16,336 nt of DNA from Candidatus Colimorpha onthohippi (GTDB lineage Bacteria > Bacteroidota > Bacteroidia > Bacteroidales > P3), in contig JAGHVA010000257.1 in assembly GCA_018064565.1 (NCBI GenBank), positions 1-16,336 of the forward strand. The letters run 5' to 3'. How positions within the stretch are numbered: position 1 is the first letter of the stretch; each line of letters opens with the position of its first letter. This document shows positions 1-8,311 of this stretch, one piece after another. A model generated the notes under the pieces. The model was not told where the DNA came from. It saw only the letters and a list, made by a program, of their open reading frames with translations, and did no database searches. The position numbers and the translations under genes were made by a program.

Positions 1-2651
1 GTCTCAAACGAATACGGGTTGTCCTTATCATACTGCACCTCCCAAAAATAGCGTAACGGAGCATCTGGAACCGACCGGTTTTGCAATGTAATAGTAGGAC
101 GTGTTACCGTGGGGAAAGCAGGCTCCCAATAATATTCCGCATGCGGAGTTTCAAAAACCTGCACACCATTTTTCAACACCAAAGAGTCTCGGCAGCCATA
201 ATCGTTCTCAACAAGATATCGCAATGTATAGGTACCCGCCTGGTACGTATGCGACGGATTGGGACTGGTTGATGTAGTGCCGTCGCCAAAATCCCAGAAA
301 TAATGATCCGTATATAACGAATGGTTTGTAATCTGCTCAAACAAAGGTGCGCAACCCTCCAGCGGATATGTAGAGGCATCAAAATTAGGTAGCGGCTTCG
401 GCAACACATGCACCACCACAGTGTCTGAACCTATACAATTGAAGATAGACGGCTGCGAGTTGTTGGTTACCGTAACGATATATGGGTTCTCCGAACCGAC
501 CTCCAGCCCCCTCTCGGTCATGACGCTCTGTGAATAAGCCTCAACTGGCTGCCACTGATAAGAAAACGAATAATCGGCATGACGGTCAACAGCGGTAAGC
601 AGTATCGACTGGTCGTTACACACCTCACGCCGAGGACCCAAATCTGGCTTTGGTGCCCATATTGAAAACACATGCGTCGAAGTGTCCCACACACAGCCAA
701 AATCGTCATACACATGGACTGTGATTGGGAAATAACCCGCCGTGTCGGGTGTCAACACGTACGACATGCTATCGTTGCTCACATGCATCTCCGCACCATA
801 GTATCGGCCGTTATCGTAACGAGAAGAGCGGGTGTCTATCTCCCAACGAATTGAATCGATATTCACATCGTACTTGCAATCGCGGGAGTCATCAATATTA
901 CATAAATCCATCCACCACGAAAAAATCCAACCGTTATCAACCGCCCAGTTATCACATATCTCCACCTTCCATGTCCCATTGAGCGGACAGCCCACCAAAC
1001 TTGAGAAATCGTCAGCAGGCTTATAATAATCCAACTTGTTTGTATAATCGCTGTGATGCTTTGTCGAGAACGACTTAGTTCCAGCATCTCTCACTCCGCT
1101 TCGTTGATAAGCAGCAGGGCGGGGCGGGAACGTAACCGTTACAGCATCTACGTACTGCGTATTGGCCAAATAATGATTGGCATTTACCGGATCGTTTGCC
1201 ATACGGCCATCGACCAAAGTATAGTCGGCATTGCGTGAAAAACAATAATCCAAACCGACTCCGTACATATTAAAAGCAGTATCGCAATACTGCCCAGAAG
1301 CACCATCCCACAAGTCATGGTTGGTACCGCCATACGGATAGCCCGTAAATATCCCAGCGCCGCCACCAGCGCCAGCAGGGTAACCCGATGGTGCAGACTT
1401 ATATTTGAGTGTAGCCCTCCGGTTGTTAGGACATACTATAGCCAAGTCATAATCGCCCATATACGAATGCTCAAAGTTGATACATACCGAGCAGATATCA
1501 TCCTTTGACAGCACCGTACGGTTTGGAAATTCAGTAAAATCAACTGGTGCCGAATAGCATCGTACCGCACAGTTAGGTCCATCTGGAATAAATGTACGAA
1601 TATTGTTTGCCCTTGACACCACTGTAATCTGGTGCATGGTATCAATTACAAGATGAGATGTTACCGGATCCGACCCAATACGCACCAATAACGAATCAGT
1701 ATTACAAAACGGGCCTAACGGATCTACTATGGTCTTGATAGGACGAGATGCCACACGAACCCGCACCGTGGACAACTCCGTTGAAGCACATCCAAACGTA
1801 TCGACCATCTTGAGCAGCACATCAAAACAGCCAGTGGTATCCGACCACACTTGCGTTCTAAGCAAAGTGTCGCCTACCACCACCGCTGTGTCTGGACCTT
1901 GAGGATCCACTCGGTCTATCCCCAAGTCCCAATAAAAAGTCGAGGTGCTGTCCGTTGGCGTATAGTAGCCATGATAATGGGTGTAAATGCCGTTGCCTTT
2001 CAGCACAGCCTGATCGCCATAACACAGATTTACACACAGCCGTGAGTTCCCTTGACTATTCACAACATCTACAACCGTTGCCGTGTCGTAGATAACACCG
2101 TTGCGCATGCGATAAAACTCGTCCGCAATCCTTGGCACCACCACCTCACAGGGTTTCTCACATCGCGTCTGAAGCAAAAAACCCTTGTATCCTGGAGCAT
2201 GCTTGCTCACTTTGAACACAAGGGTTAAGCAATTAGAATTATTAGCAGGAGACACAAAGACATTTGCTCGCGCACCCAACAACTCGTTCGTATCATTATT
2301 TGCCACCAGCAACAATGGTGCAGAAGCATTAGCCCCATCATAGATATATAGCGTATCACGCGGGTCGATATCAAACTGGCTGAACGACAAACAAAAATGT
2401 TGATCTCCCTGACAATGGTTAGAATCACCATTTATGACCACCGTATAGATATAACCCGACGAATCTGGTCCAGTGGAATAATTGCCACCTGTAGAAGCAT
2501 CATCATCACTCAACGTAAGATAACCACCCAGCCTCACCCTAAGCATTTGACCACTGCACGAACGAGTCAAACGGTAGGCTTCATAATTGGATTGAGCAAA
2601 AACCTGTATTGCGCAAAACAACAAGAATAGTATGGACAGCCATCTACGCAT
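1..2651 (-). CDS. Large secreted CUB-like / P-domain-like / PKD surface protein (3' end outside window)
   Basis: The frame is open from an ATG at 2651 to the window edge: 883 codons with no stop, so the C-terminus is missing. Residues 1-20 are a signal peptide (MRRWLSILFLLFCAIQVFAQ, cleavage probably after A19). Residues about 30-165 resemble a CUB domain, with LYIYDGANASAPLL at 101-114. Residues about 385-590 resemble a proprotein-convertase P domain: the opening strand is INFEHSYMGDYDL from 391 and the closing part NGTWKVEICDNW is at 558-569, with about 130 residues between them. Ig/PKD-type repeats follow, with WDFGDGTT at 786-793. Cysteines are frequent, fitting an extracytoplasmic protein. 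Proteins of this build in Bacteroidota usually end in a type IX secretion or CHU_C-type sorting domain; that part is not visible, so the export route is inferred. It starts 19 bases after the preceding small secreted gene and may share its transcript. No protease domain is seen in the visible part. Confidence 0.88.
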   Translation of the reverse strand, partial: MRRWLSILFLLFCAIQVFAQSNYEAYRLTRSCSGQMLRVRLGGYLTLSDDDASTGGNYSTGPDSSGYIYTVVINGDSNHCQGDQHFCLSFSQFDIDPRDTLYIYDGANASAPLLLVANNDTNELLGARANVFVSPANNSNCLTLVFKVSKHAPGYKGFLLQTRCEKPCEVVVPRIADEFYRMRNGVIYDTATVVDVVNSQGNSRLCVNLCYGDQAVLKGNGIYTHYHGYYTPTDSTSTFYWDLGIDRVDPQGPDTAVVVGDTLLRTQVWSDTTGCFDVLLKMVDTFGCASTELSTVRVRVASRPIKTIVDPLGPFCNTDSLLVRIGSDPVTSHLVIDTMHQITVVSRANNIRTFIPDGPNCAVRCYSAPVDFTEFPNRTVLSKDDICSVCINFEHSYMGDYDLAIVCPNNRRATLKYKSAPSGYPAGAGGGAGIFTGYPYGGTNHDLWDGASGQYCDTAFNMYGVGLDYCFSRNADYTLVDGRMANDPVNANHYLANTQYVDAVTVTFPPRPAAYQRSGVRDAGTKSFSTKHHSDYTNKLDYYKPADDFSSLVGCPLNGTWKVEICDNWAVDNGWIFSWWMDLCNIDDSRDCKYDVNIDSIRWEIDTRSSRYDNGRYYGAEMHVSNDSMSYVLTPDTAGYFPITVHVYDDFGCVWDTSTHVFSIWAPKPDLGPRREVCNDQSILLTAVDRHADYSFSYQWQPVEAYSQSVMTERGLEVGSENPYIVTVTNNSQPSIFNCIGSDTVVVHVLPKPLPNFDASTYPLEGCAPLFEQITNHSLYTDHYFWDFGDGTTSTSPNPSHTYQAGTYTLRYLVENDYGCRDSLVLKNGVQVFETPHAEYYWEPAFPTVTRPTITLQNRSVPDAPLRYFWEVQYDKDNPYSFE

Positions 2652-2670
2652 CTTACATCATTACAGATAC

Positions 2671-3105
2671 CTACTGACCATTGGTAAGAAACAACGTCTC
2701 TTGATAAGTCCGCATCACAAGATACGGATGCGACGACGACGGCGTACGGAAGCAGATAGGCTGCTCATAATGGCGGTAGCGGAAATCATGGAAATTGTAA
2801 GCATAATAACTCAACGTAGTCAAATCGACTACAAACGAATGCGGCAACGCCTCACCATTGTCGTAACGACTCACTACTTCTATATCATACTCCACCGCAT
2901 CAGCTGGAATGGTATCGCTCTCGTAAAAACTATTATGCGAAAAAGCACAATGCCATTGGAGTTTTTCAATAGGCATTATATCCAATACGCTCTTGTCTTC
3001 AAATTGAGGCGCCACTATAGCCTTGCATGCCTCTACCTCCGACTGAGCCTGAGCCACACAAAAGCCTAAAAGCAACCATATTACCGATAAAATAACTTTT
3101 TTCAT
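2671..3105 (-). CDS. Small secreted protein of unknown function
   Basis: This 144-residue protein begins with a clear signal peptide (MKKVILSVIWLLLGFCVAQAQ, cleavage probably after A20). The mature part is about 124 residues, rich in Tyr, His and Phe (for example YYAYNFHDFRYRHYEQ near residues 100-115), with three Cys in it. I recognise no family. It lies 19 bases downstream of rnfE, with no room for a terminator, and 19 bases upstream of the large CUB/PKD gene, so read-through from the rnf operon is likely. It stands where rnfA would normally be, but it lacks the six membrane helices of RnfA and is not a shortened copy of it. A function linked to the large surface protein is possible from position alone. 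Confidence 0.75.
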   Translation of the reverse strand: MKKVILSVIWLLLGFCVAQAQSEVEACKAIVAPQFEDKSVLDIMPIEKLQWHCAFSHNSFYESDTIPADAVEYDIEVVSRYDNGEALPHSFVVDLTTLSYYAYNFHDFRYRHYEQPICFRTPSSSHPYLVMRTYQETLFLTNGQ

Positions 3106-3124
3106 ATACCTATGTTTTTATCTT

Positions 3125-3706
3125 TTATCTTATGGCCTTACGAACCAATGCCATCAAAAAACCAAAACAGATAAATCCACCTGGAGGCAGGATAAACAGC
3201 AACATCCCGTCAGCACCACCGATGATGCTATGACCGAAGATGGTACCTGCGCCCAACAACTCCCGGACAAATCCTATCAACGTCAACGCCCACGCAAAAC
3301 CCAGTCCAGTAAAAAGCCCATCCAGCCACGAATGCCACACATTGTTTTTTGAGGCAAACGATTCCGCACGCCCCAAGACAATACAATTCACTACAATCAA
3401 AGGGATAAACAATCCTAACGTCTCGTACAAATCAGGCAGATAAGCCTGCATTATCAGTTGGACAACCGTTACAAACGTTGCAATTATGACAATATACGCG
3501 GGGATTCTCACCTTGTCTGGTATCAAACTTTTGAGCAGCGAAATGAAAATATTCGACATCATCAACACAAAAGTTGTAGCCAAACCCATACTCAAACCAT
3601 TCACTGCCGATGTTGTCGTGGCCAGTGTAGGACATGTACCCAACACCAGCACCCATGTTGGATTTTGACTGAACAGTCCGTTTTTTATTATTTCTATCGA
3701 CTTCAT
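3125..3706 (-). CDS. rnfE: Ion-translocating oxidoreductase complex subunit RnfE
   Basis: RnfE is an integral membrane subunit of the Rnf complex and, with its paralogue RnfA, helps form the membrane core. The N-terminus KNGLFSQNPTWVLVLGTCP matches the RnfE pattern (NPxxVxxLGxCP) rather than the RnfA pattern (xVNNxVLxQFLGxCP). About six hydrophobic segments follow, and FVRELLGAGTIFG near residue 147 is also typical. Length is 193 residues, normal for the family. The frame can be extended to a TTG at 3715, but the ATG at 3706 has AGGAG at 3716-3720, nine bases upstream, so I use the ATG. It is the fifth rnf gene in the operon, 63 bases after rnfG. The expected next gene, rnfA, is not present. 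Confidence 0.93.
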   Translation of the reverse strand: MKSIEIIKNGLFSQNPTWVLVLGTCPTLATTTSAVNGLSMGLATTFVLMMSNIFISLLKSLIPDKVRIPAYIVIIATFVTVVQLIMQAYLPDLYETLGLFIPLIVVNCIVLGRAESFASKNNVWHSWLDGLFTGLGFAWALTLIGFVRELLGAGTIFGHSIIGGADGMLLFILPPGGFICFGFLMALVRKAIR

Positions 3707-3715
3707 TAACAACAA

Positions 3716-3720
3716 CTCCT
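3716..3720 (-). promoter_or_regulatory. Shine-Dalgarno site fixing the rnfE start
   Basis: On the minus strand AGGAG lies nine bases before the ATG at 3706. The alternative in-frame TTG codons lie between this site and the ATG, the upstream one directly against the AGGAG, so only the ATG is well placed. This is one of the few strong ribosome binding sites in the window. Confidence 0.6.
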
Positions 3721-3769
3721 ATGGTTACACAACACTATGCACACCGTACTACCAACATACTACATCATG

Positions 3770-4330
3770 TTATCTTACCGCATCCAAAAATTTTTGGTAA
3801 GCACTATTAACCACTTCACAAAAAGCCCGCGATGTTATAGTTGACCCACTTATCGCATCTACCTGGCCGCCATCTTTCGACACCTGCAAATCTCCATCGC
3901 TTAACTTCATCCCTATCACACACCCTTTACCCTCTTTCTGAAACCACTCTGCGGCTTTTTCTCCCAAGCCTGGAGTTTCGGACGACTCAAGGATTTTATA
4001 TCCCACGAGCACTCCATTAGCATCAATACCAACCATGATGGCGAGATGACCTCCAAAACCGTTTTCAGACGAGGCCTCCACAGCTGCTCCTACACATGCT
4101 CCCTGACCATCGTATGCCAAAACTACACCATCCTGCTCTGCAGGACTCAACGTAACATAGCCTAACGACTTGGGTAAGACTTCCACAACCGCAGCTTCGT
4201 TTTTCAATGCCTTCGCCTCTGATATGGCTGAGTGCGTCAATTTACTAACAATCGCCAATGCCGCTGCTGCCACCAACGAGATGATGGTAAGCGACAAAAA
4301 CATGTTTCGCAACGCTGACTGTGCTTTCAT
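3770..4330 (-). CDS. rnfG: Rnf complex FMN-binding subunit RnfG
   Basis: RnfG carries a covalently bound FMN on the periplasmic side of the Rnf complex. One membrane anchor is visible at about residues 9-29 (MFLSLTIISLVAAAALAIV). The FMN-binding domain follows, with ETPGLGEKA at about 118-126 and the flavinylation motif DAISGSTITS at 158-167; T164 is the predicted FMN acceptor by analogy with RnfG/NqrC. The usual motif is SGAT, so the Ala is Ser here. Length, 186 residues, is close to that of other bacterial RnfG proteins. The ATG start lies 41 bases after the rnfD stop. Attachment of FMN needs the transferase ApbE, which is not encoded in this window. Confidence 0.93.
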   Translation of the reverse strand: MKAQSALRNMFLSLTIISLVAAAALAIVSKLTHSAISEAKALKNEAAVVEVLPKSLGYVTLSPAEQDGVVLAYDGQGACVGAAVEASSENGFGGHLAIMVGIDANGVLVGYKILESSETPGLGEKAAEWFQKEGKGCVIGMKLSDGDLQVSKDGGQVDAISGSTITSRAFCEVVNSAYQKFLDAVR

Positions 4331-4371
4331 AATGTATGACCTATTCGTAATTAATAATTCACCAAACCTTG

Positions 4372-5352
4372 TTATGCACTGAAACGCTTCGGACGGAAGC
4401 CTTTGTTGATTAACGGTGTTACCGCATTCATCAGCAATATCGCAAATGAAACTCCCTCAGGATATGCCCCCCAAGTGCGAATAACAACGGTAAGCAAACC
4501 ACACCCAATTCCAAACACCAACTGCCCGCTATGGCTCATTGGCGATGTAACCATATCCGTAGCCATAAAGAACGCACCCAACAGCAGTCCGCCACTCAAC
4601 AGGGTATGCAACGGGTCGAGATACATGTCGGCATCCACAAGCCATAACAAACCACTCAGCAAAAACGCTGCCCCTATAAACGACACTGGAATCCGCCATG
4701 TAATCACCTTGCAGCACAACAGATACACACCGCCTGCTATAATAGCGAGTGCCGAAACCTCACCCAACGAACCGCCCATACTCCCTAATACATAACTGCC
4801 CCACGACGGCAACTGCGACGACACATCAGCTATAGTGCCTCCATTGGCAATAGTTTCTTTAATTAAGCCCAACGGAGTAGGACCTGTCATTGCATCAACC
4901 TGGCCACTTATCCATTGCTTTGCGACAGGCCATGTAGTCATCTGAACTGGGAACGAGATTAGCATAAATACACGTCCTACCAATGCAGGATTAAACGGGT
5001 TGTGCCCCAAGCCTCCAAACGCCATCTTGCCAATACCCATCGATACCAACGCCCCGATGATGATAATCCAATACATACTGGGTGTTGCTGGCACATTAAA
5101 CGCCAAAAGCATTCCTGTCACAACGGCAGAGCCGTCGCCAACCATCGAGGGACGATGAAAGACAAAACGCTCTATAACCCATTGAAACAAGCAGCAACAG
5201 ACTACCGATGTCAATGTGATAATCAAAGCACTTAGTCCAAAAAACAAAATGCTTACCACAAACATCGGCAACATCGCCACAAAGACATGCCACATCATCA
5301 AATGTGTGGAATCAGCACTGTGTATATGTGGAGAATCTGAAACGTACAACAT
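4372..5352 (-). CDS. rnfD: Rnf complex membrane flavoprotein RnfD
   Basis: RnfD is a polytopic membrane subunit, homologous to NqrB, that carries covalent FMN. The N-terminus MLYVSDSPHIHSADSTHLMM matches the family opening (VSxSPHIxxxxS). GDGSAVVTGMLLAFNVP is at about 72-88 and GGLGHNPFNPALVGRVF at about 113-129, both conserved family blocks. The flavinylation motif is DAMTGPTPL at 153-161, with T159 the predicted acceptor; the usual Ala before it is Pro here. The C-terminal half contains several further hydrophobic segments. Length is 326 residues, normal for the family. It begins with ATG 27 bases after rnfC. Confidence 0.95.
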   Translation of the reverse strand: MLYVSDSPHIHSADSTHLMMWHVFVAMLPMFVVSILFFGLSALIITLTSVVCCCLFQWVIERFVFHRPSMVGDGSAVVTGMLLAFNVPATPSMYWIIIIGALVSMGIGKMAFGGLGHNPFNPALVGRVFMLISFPVQMTTWPVAKQWISGQVDAMTGPTPLGLIKETIANGGTIADVSSQLPSWGSYVLGSMGGSLGEVSALAIIAGGVYLLCCKVITWRIPVSFIGAAFLLSGLLWLVDADMYLDPLHTLLSGGLLLGAFFMATDMVTSPMSHSGQLVFGIGCGLLTVVIRTWGAYPEGVSFAILLMNAVTPLINKGFRPKRFSA

Positions 5353-5379
5353 AATCAGACGGGATAACGTTAAATAAAA

Positions 5380-6708
5380 CTACTTTTTAGGCATCATAGC
5401 TCTCACCTTTGCCTTACCCAAACGAATTTCGCTCGTAAGCGGCTTGTGGGCAGGACAACTATATGCACAACTGCCACATTCTATACAATCCAAGATATTG
5501 CGCTGTCGCGCCTCTGCATAGCGTTCGTGACGAACCAATGCCGAGAAAAGATACGGCTCCAATCCCATAGGACAAGCATTCAAACACTTACCACATCGGA
5601 TGCAGGTGGTCTCTTCCTGACGAACCGATTCCGACTCATTCATAATCAAAACTCCCCCCATACCCTTGGTAGTAGGCGCATCAAGATTGAAAATCGCCTT
5701 GCCCATCATAGGACCACCGCTGATTATCTTGCCTACACTGCCAGGAATCTCACCTATCGAAAACTCCACCAAGCTCTTTATGGATGTCCCCACACGGACT
5801 TTGTAATTATGCTGCGTCTTGACACCTTTGCCCGTAACCGTAACCACACGCTCAAACAGCGGTTTGTTTTTCTGCAACGCCTCATATATGGCAAACATAG
5901 TACCTGCATTGCTGATAATGCACCCCACATCAATGGGCAACTTGCCGCTCGGCACTCTGCGGTGCGTAATAGCGTAAATCAACTGTTTCTCAGCACCCTG
6001 CGGATATTTCATCTTTAACGGCACCACCTCCAAGCTCTCAAACCGTCCAGCCACCTGTGTCATCAAGGCTATCGCCTCTGGCTTGTTGGCCTCAATACCT
6101 ATGGCGGCATGAGCTATGCCTCTCGCTTGCCTGACAATATCAATAGCTATACATATCTCTGTGGCATGCTCAACAAGCAACCGACTATCCGCTGTCAAAT
6201 AGGGTTCACACTCCACTCCGTTGACAATCAAGTAATCAATATTTCTGTCATCATTTGCGGCATACTTGATATGCGTTGGGAAAGTTGCACCTCCCAAGCC
6301 GACAATACCCATCTCCTTGATTTTGTCGAACACCTGACTCGGATCCAAGTTGCATTCATACTTAATCTCAGGTGAACGATCGATAGTAGATAACCATTCA
6401 TCACCCTCCACATTGATATATACCGCAGGTTTTGGCATTCCAGCAATATCCCTGCACATATCAACCTTGGTAACCACACCGCTTACTGGAGAGTGGATAT
6501 TGGCAGACATAAATGCCTTGCCCTCACCTATCAACTGCCCAACAAGCACCTTGTCGCCCGGTTCGACCAACGAGACCGCTGGTGCTCCGATATGCTGCGA
6601 CATCATCACCACAACCTGTTGAGGCAGTGGCAAATACTCTATCGGCTGATTCGCAGCCAACTTGTTGTCGCTCGGGTGAATTCCTCCTATTGCAAATGTC
6701 TTTAACAC
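5380..6708 (-). CDS. rnfC: Rnf complex iron-sulfur subunit RnfC
   Basis: RnfC is the peripheral cytoplasmic subunit thought to exchange electrons with NAD(H). The N-terminus FAIGGIHPSDNKLAA is typical. The nucleotide/flavin-binding region includes GLGGATFPTHIK at 137-148 and NGVECEPYLTAD at 163-174. Two [4Fe-4S] sites lie near the end: C369, C372, C375, C379 (CIRCGKCLNACP) and C408, C411, C414, C418 (CIECGSCAYSCP). Length is 442 residues, usual for Bacteroidota RnfC. The start is a GTG at 6708; a stop codon directly precedes it, which rules out an earlier start, and starting here preserves the conserved N-terminus. It lies 88 bases after rnfB, the longest spacer in the operon. Confidence 0.96.
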   Translation of the reverse strand: MLKTFAIGGIHPSDNKLAANQPIEYLPLPQQVVVMMSQHIGAPAVSLVEPGDKVLVGQLIGEGKAFMSANIHSPVSGVVTKVDMCRDIAGMPKPAVYINVEGDEWLSTIDRSPEIKYECNLDPSQVFDKIKEMGIVGLGGATFPTHIKYAANDDRNIDYLIVNGVECEPYLTADSRLLVEHATEICIAIDIVRQARGIAHAAIGIEANKPEAIALMTQVAGRFESLEVVPLKMKYPQGAEKQLIYAITHRRVPSGKLPIDVGCIISNAGTMFAIYEALQKNKPLFERVVTVTGKGVKTQHNYKVRVGTSIKSLVEFSIGEIPGSVGKIISGGPMMGKAIFNLDAPTTKGMGGVLIMNESESVRQEETTCIRCGKCLNACPMGLEPYLFSALVRHERYAEARQRNILDCIECGSCAYSCPAHKPLTSEIRLGKAKVRAMMPKK

Positions 6709-6796
6709 TTATATTTCTGGATTACAAATTTCAACTGGATTCTATTAACTATGACAATTCAACCTCCTTAATGCCAACAGAGACCTCAGACTCACC

Positions 6797-7636
6797 TTAA
6801 TCCGAGTCTTGCGACTTAAGCGGTGTTGCAAAATTCTGCGCCACCAAAGCCCCCGTAGGACATTCTACCACACACTTGCGACATTGCTTGCACTTCCTCA
6901 CATCTACATAAGCCACGTTGTTCTGCACTGTAACAGCCCCAAACAGACACGTCCGCTCACACTTACCACACCCTATACAAGCCTTCGTGCAGACCTTGCG
7001 AGCCTCTACACCTTTGTCTTGATTAACACAACGGACAAAGACCTTCTGATTGTTGACGCCTCGGTTACGCAGCTCAATCACATGGCGCGGACAAGCATTC
7101 GCACATGCACCACAACCCGTACACTTATCATCGTCTATCACAGGAATACGCCGTTCTTGATCCATCTTGATGGCGCCAAACTGACAGGTAGGAACACAAT
7201 TGCCATAACCCAGACAGCCGTATGCACACCCCCCATCACCAACATACACCGACGATACAAAAGCACAATCTTTCAATCCATCATATAGCGTAGTCGGCTG
7301 TTTCGCAAAACAGGCACTACACCTCACTGTAGCCACCTGCGGTTCAGTAACCAGCGGTGAGCAGTCAAGCAATGCAGCCACCTTTCGCGCCACCGACTCG
7401 CCTCCCACAGGACAACGCAACCCCTCCATATTGCCTTGTTTCACAAAAGCCTCTGCCATTGCCTTGCAACCAGCCTTGCCACAACCGCCACAATTGGCAC
7501 CAGGCAACACCGACAACACCTCGTCAATCAACGGGTCTTCTGGCACCCAAAAACGCTGCGCTACATAATACAATAGCAACGCGAACACCGCGCCAATCAA
7601 GCCCAATACCAACAATGAAATCCAAAATACATCCAC
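6797..7636 (-). CDS. rnfB: Rnf complex ferredoxin-type subunit RnfB
   Basis: RnfB is the entry point for electrons from soluble ferredoxin. Residues 4-26 form one membrane anchor. The Fe-S domain that follows has C49, C52, C57 and C75 (GANCGGCGKAGC). The C-terminal part is a ferredoxin array: C137/C141/C147/C151 (CAYGCLGYGNC), C172/C175/C178/C182, C220/C223/C226/C230 and C249/C252/C255/C259. The last residues are polar. Length is 279 residues, as in other anaerobes with extended RnfB. The start is GTG at 7636; the next in-frame stop upstream is a few codons away with no ATG, GTG or TTG between. It is the first gene of the operon; I see no RseC-type gene ahead of it. Confidence 0.95.
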   Translation of the reverse strand: MDVFWISLLVLGLIGAVFALLLYYVAQRFWVPEDPLIDEVLSVLPGANCGGCGKAGCKAMAEAFVKQGNMEGLRCPVGGESVARKVAALLDCSPLVTEPQVATVRCSACFAKQPTTLYDGLKDCAFVSSVYVGDGGCAYGCLGYGNCVPTCQFGAIKMDQERRIPVIDDDKCTGCGACANACPRHVIELRNRGVNNQKVFVRCVNQDKGVEARKVCTKACIGCGKCERTCLFGAVTVQNNVAYVDVRKCKQCRKCVVECPTGALVAQNFATPLKSQDSD

Positions 7637-7727
7637 AGATTCTTCAATTTTCTGTCAATAAAACACAATATTCCAACTCTTATCACTCCTTCACCAAACC
7701 GCATGCATACAACATCAAAATAGTATG

Positions 7728-7760
7728 CAAAAGTACACATTTTTTTTGATTACAGCCAAA
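7728..7760 (-). promoter_or_regulatory. Probable promoter of the rnf operon
   Basis: Reading the minus strand, TTTG (7757-7760) and TACTTTTG (7728-7735) are separated by 21 bases. This fits the Bacteroidota primary sigma-factor pattern TTTG-N19-21-TAnnTTTG. Transcription would begin near 7721, giving a leader of about 85 bases before the rnfB GTG. It overlaps the upstream side of the divergent SPOR-gene promoter. Confidence 0.65.
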
Positions 7761-7806
7761 AAAATAAAAAAAGCGATATTGCATACATCAATTCATATTT
7801 ATTTCG

Positions 7807-7814
7807 TAACTTTG
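7807..7814 (+). promoter_or_regulatory. Promoter -7 box of the SPOR-protein gene
   Basis: TAACTTTG matches the Bacteroidota -7 consensus exactly. The nearest upstream TTG (7779-7781) is 25 bases away, longer than usual, so the -33 element is unclear. A start near 7821 excludes the longer reading of the downstream frame from 7725 and supports a start at 7839 or 7851. Confidence 0.55.
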
Positions 7815-7838
7815 CACCTCCATACACAATCGTCCATC

Positions 7839-8285
7839 ATGAGTTATACGATGAAATCACTCCTGCTGGCTGTTGCAATCGTCTGCACCGTCCAGATTTA
7901 TGCACAGCAACCTGAAGGCAAAGTATCCATTGCTGGCGACACACGTGCCACACAACTTGTAGAGAAACATATCGAGCTCAACCGTCTTACCACTACAACG
8001 CATGGTTTTCGCATTCAGGTGGCATCGTTGTCTGGCAACGACAGCCGAGGAAGAGCCATAGCACTGCAAAATCAGATCAACGAAATCTATCCAGAGATAG
8101 GCGTTTATGTTACTTTTGACGAACCTTGTTTCAAAGTAAAAATCGGAGATTTCAAGACGCGGCTACAAGCCTATGCGTTTCTCAACCAGATAAAAGACAT
8201 CTATCCTGGGGCTATCGTCAAAGACTTGGTGTATATACGTCCCGTTATAGACCCAAATACAGAGTTCTCAAACAGCGAATTTTAA
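7839..8285 (+). CDS. Secreted SPOR-domain protein
   Basis: SPOR domains bind peptidoglycan, typically glycan strands stripped of stem peptides at division sites. The protein is 148 residues from the ATG at 7839 (144 from the ATG at 7851). MKSLLLAVAIVCTVQIYAQ is a signal peptide in either case. The C-terminal two-thirds has the SPOR pattern: HGFRIQVASLSGN, then GVYVTFDEPCFKVKIGDF, then a second helix-strand repeat ending GAIVKDLVYIRP. The -7 box at 7807-7814 argues against the longest frame start at 7725. It is divergent from rnfB and convergent with hemW, with 26 bases between the stops. It stands alone, so no partner can be named. Confidence 0.85.
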   Translation: MSYTMKSLLLAVAIVCTVQIYAQQPEGKVSIAGDTRATQLVEKHIELNRLTTTTHGFRIQVASLSGNDSRGRAIALQNQINEIYPEIGVYVTFDEPCFKVKIGDFKTRLQAYAFLNQIKDIYPGAIVKDLVYIRPVIDPNTEFSNSEF

Positions 8286-8311
8286 CTGGTGCGTCAACAC
8301 CTATTTCCTGC

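Noticed and set aside
2671..3105. Possibility that the gene after rnfE is a broken or shortened rnfA
   Set aside because: The product has one signal peptide and a soluble body, with none of the RnfA helices or the LGxCP motif in any frame.
5446..6018. 190-codon open frame on the plus strand inside rnfC
   Set aside because: It is antisense to a well-conserved rnfC, has no recognisable domain, and its length follows from the codon bias of the opposite strand.
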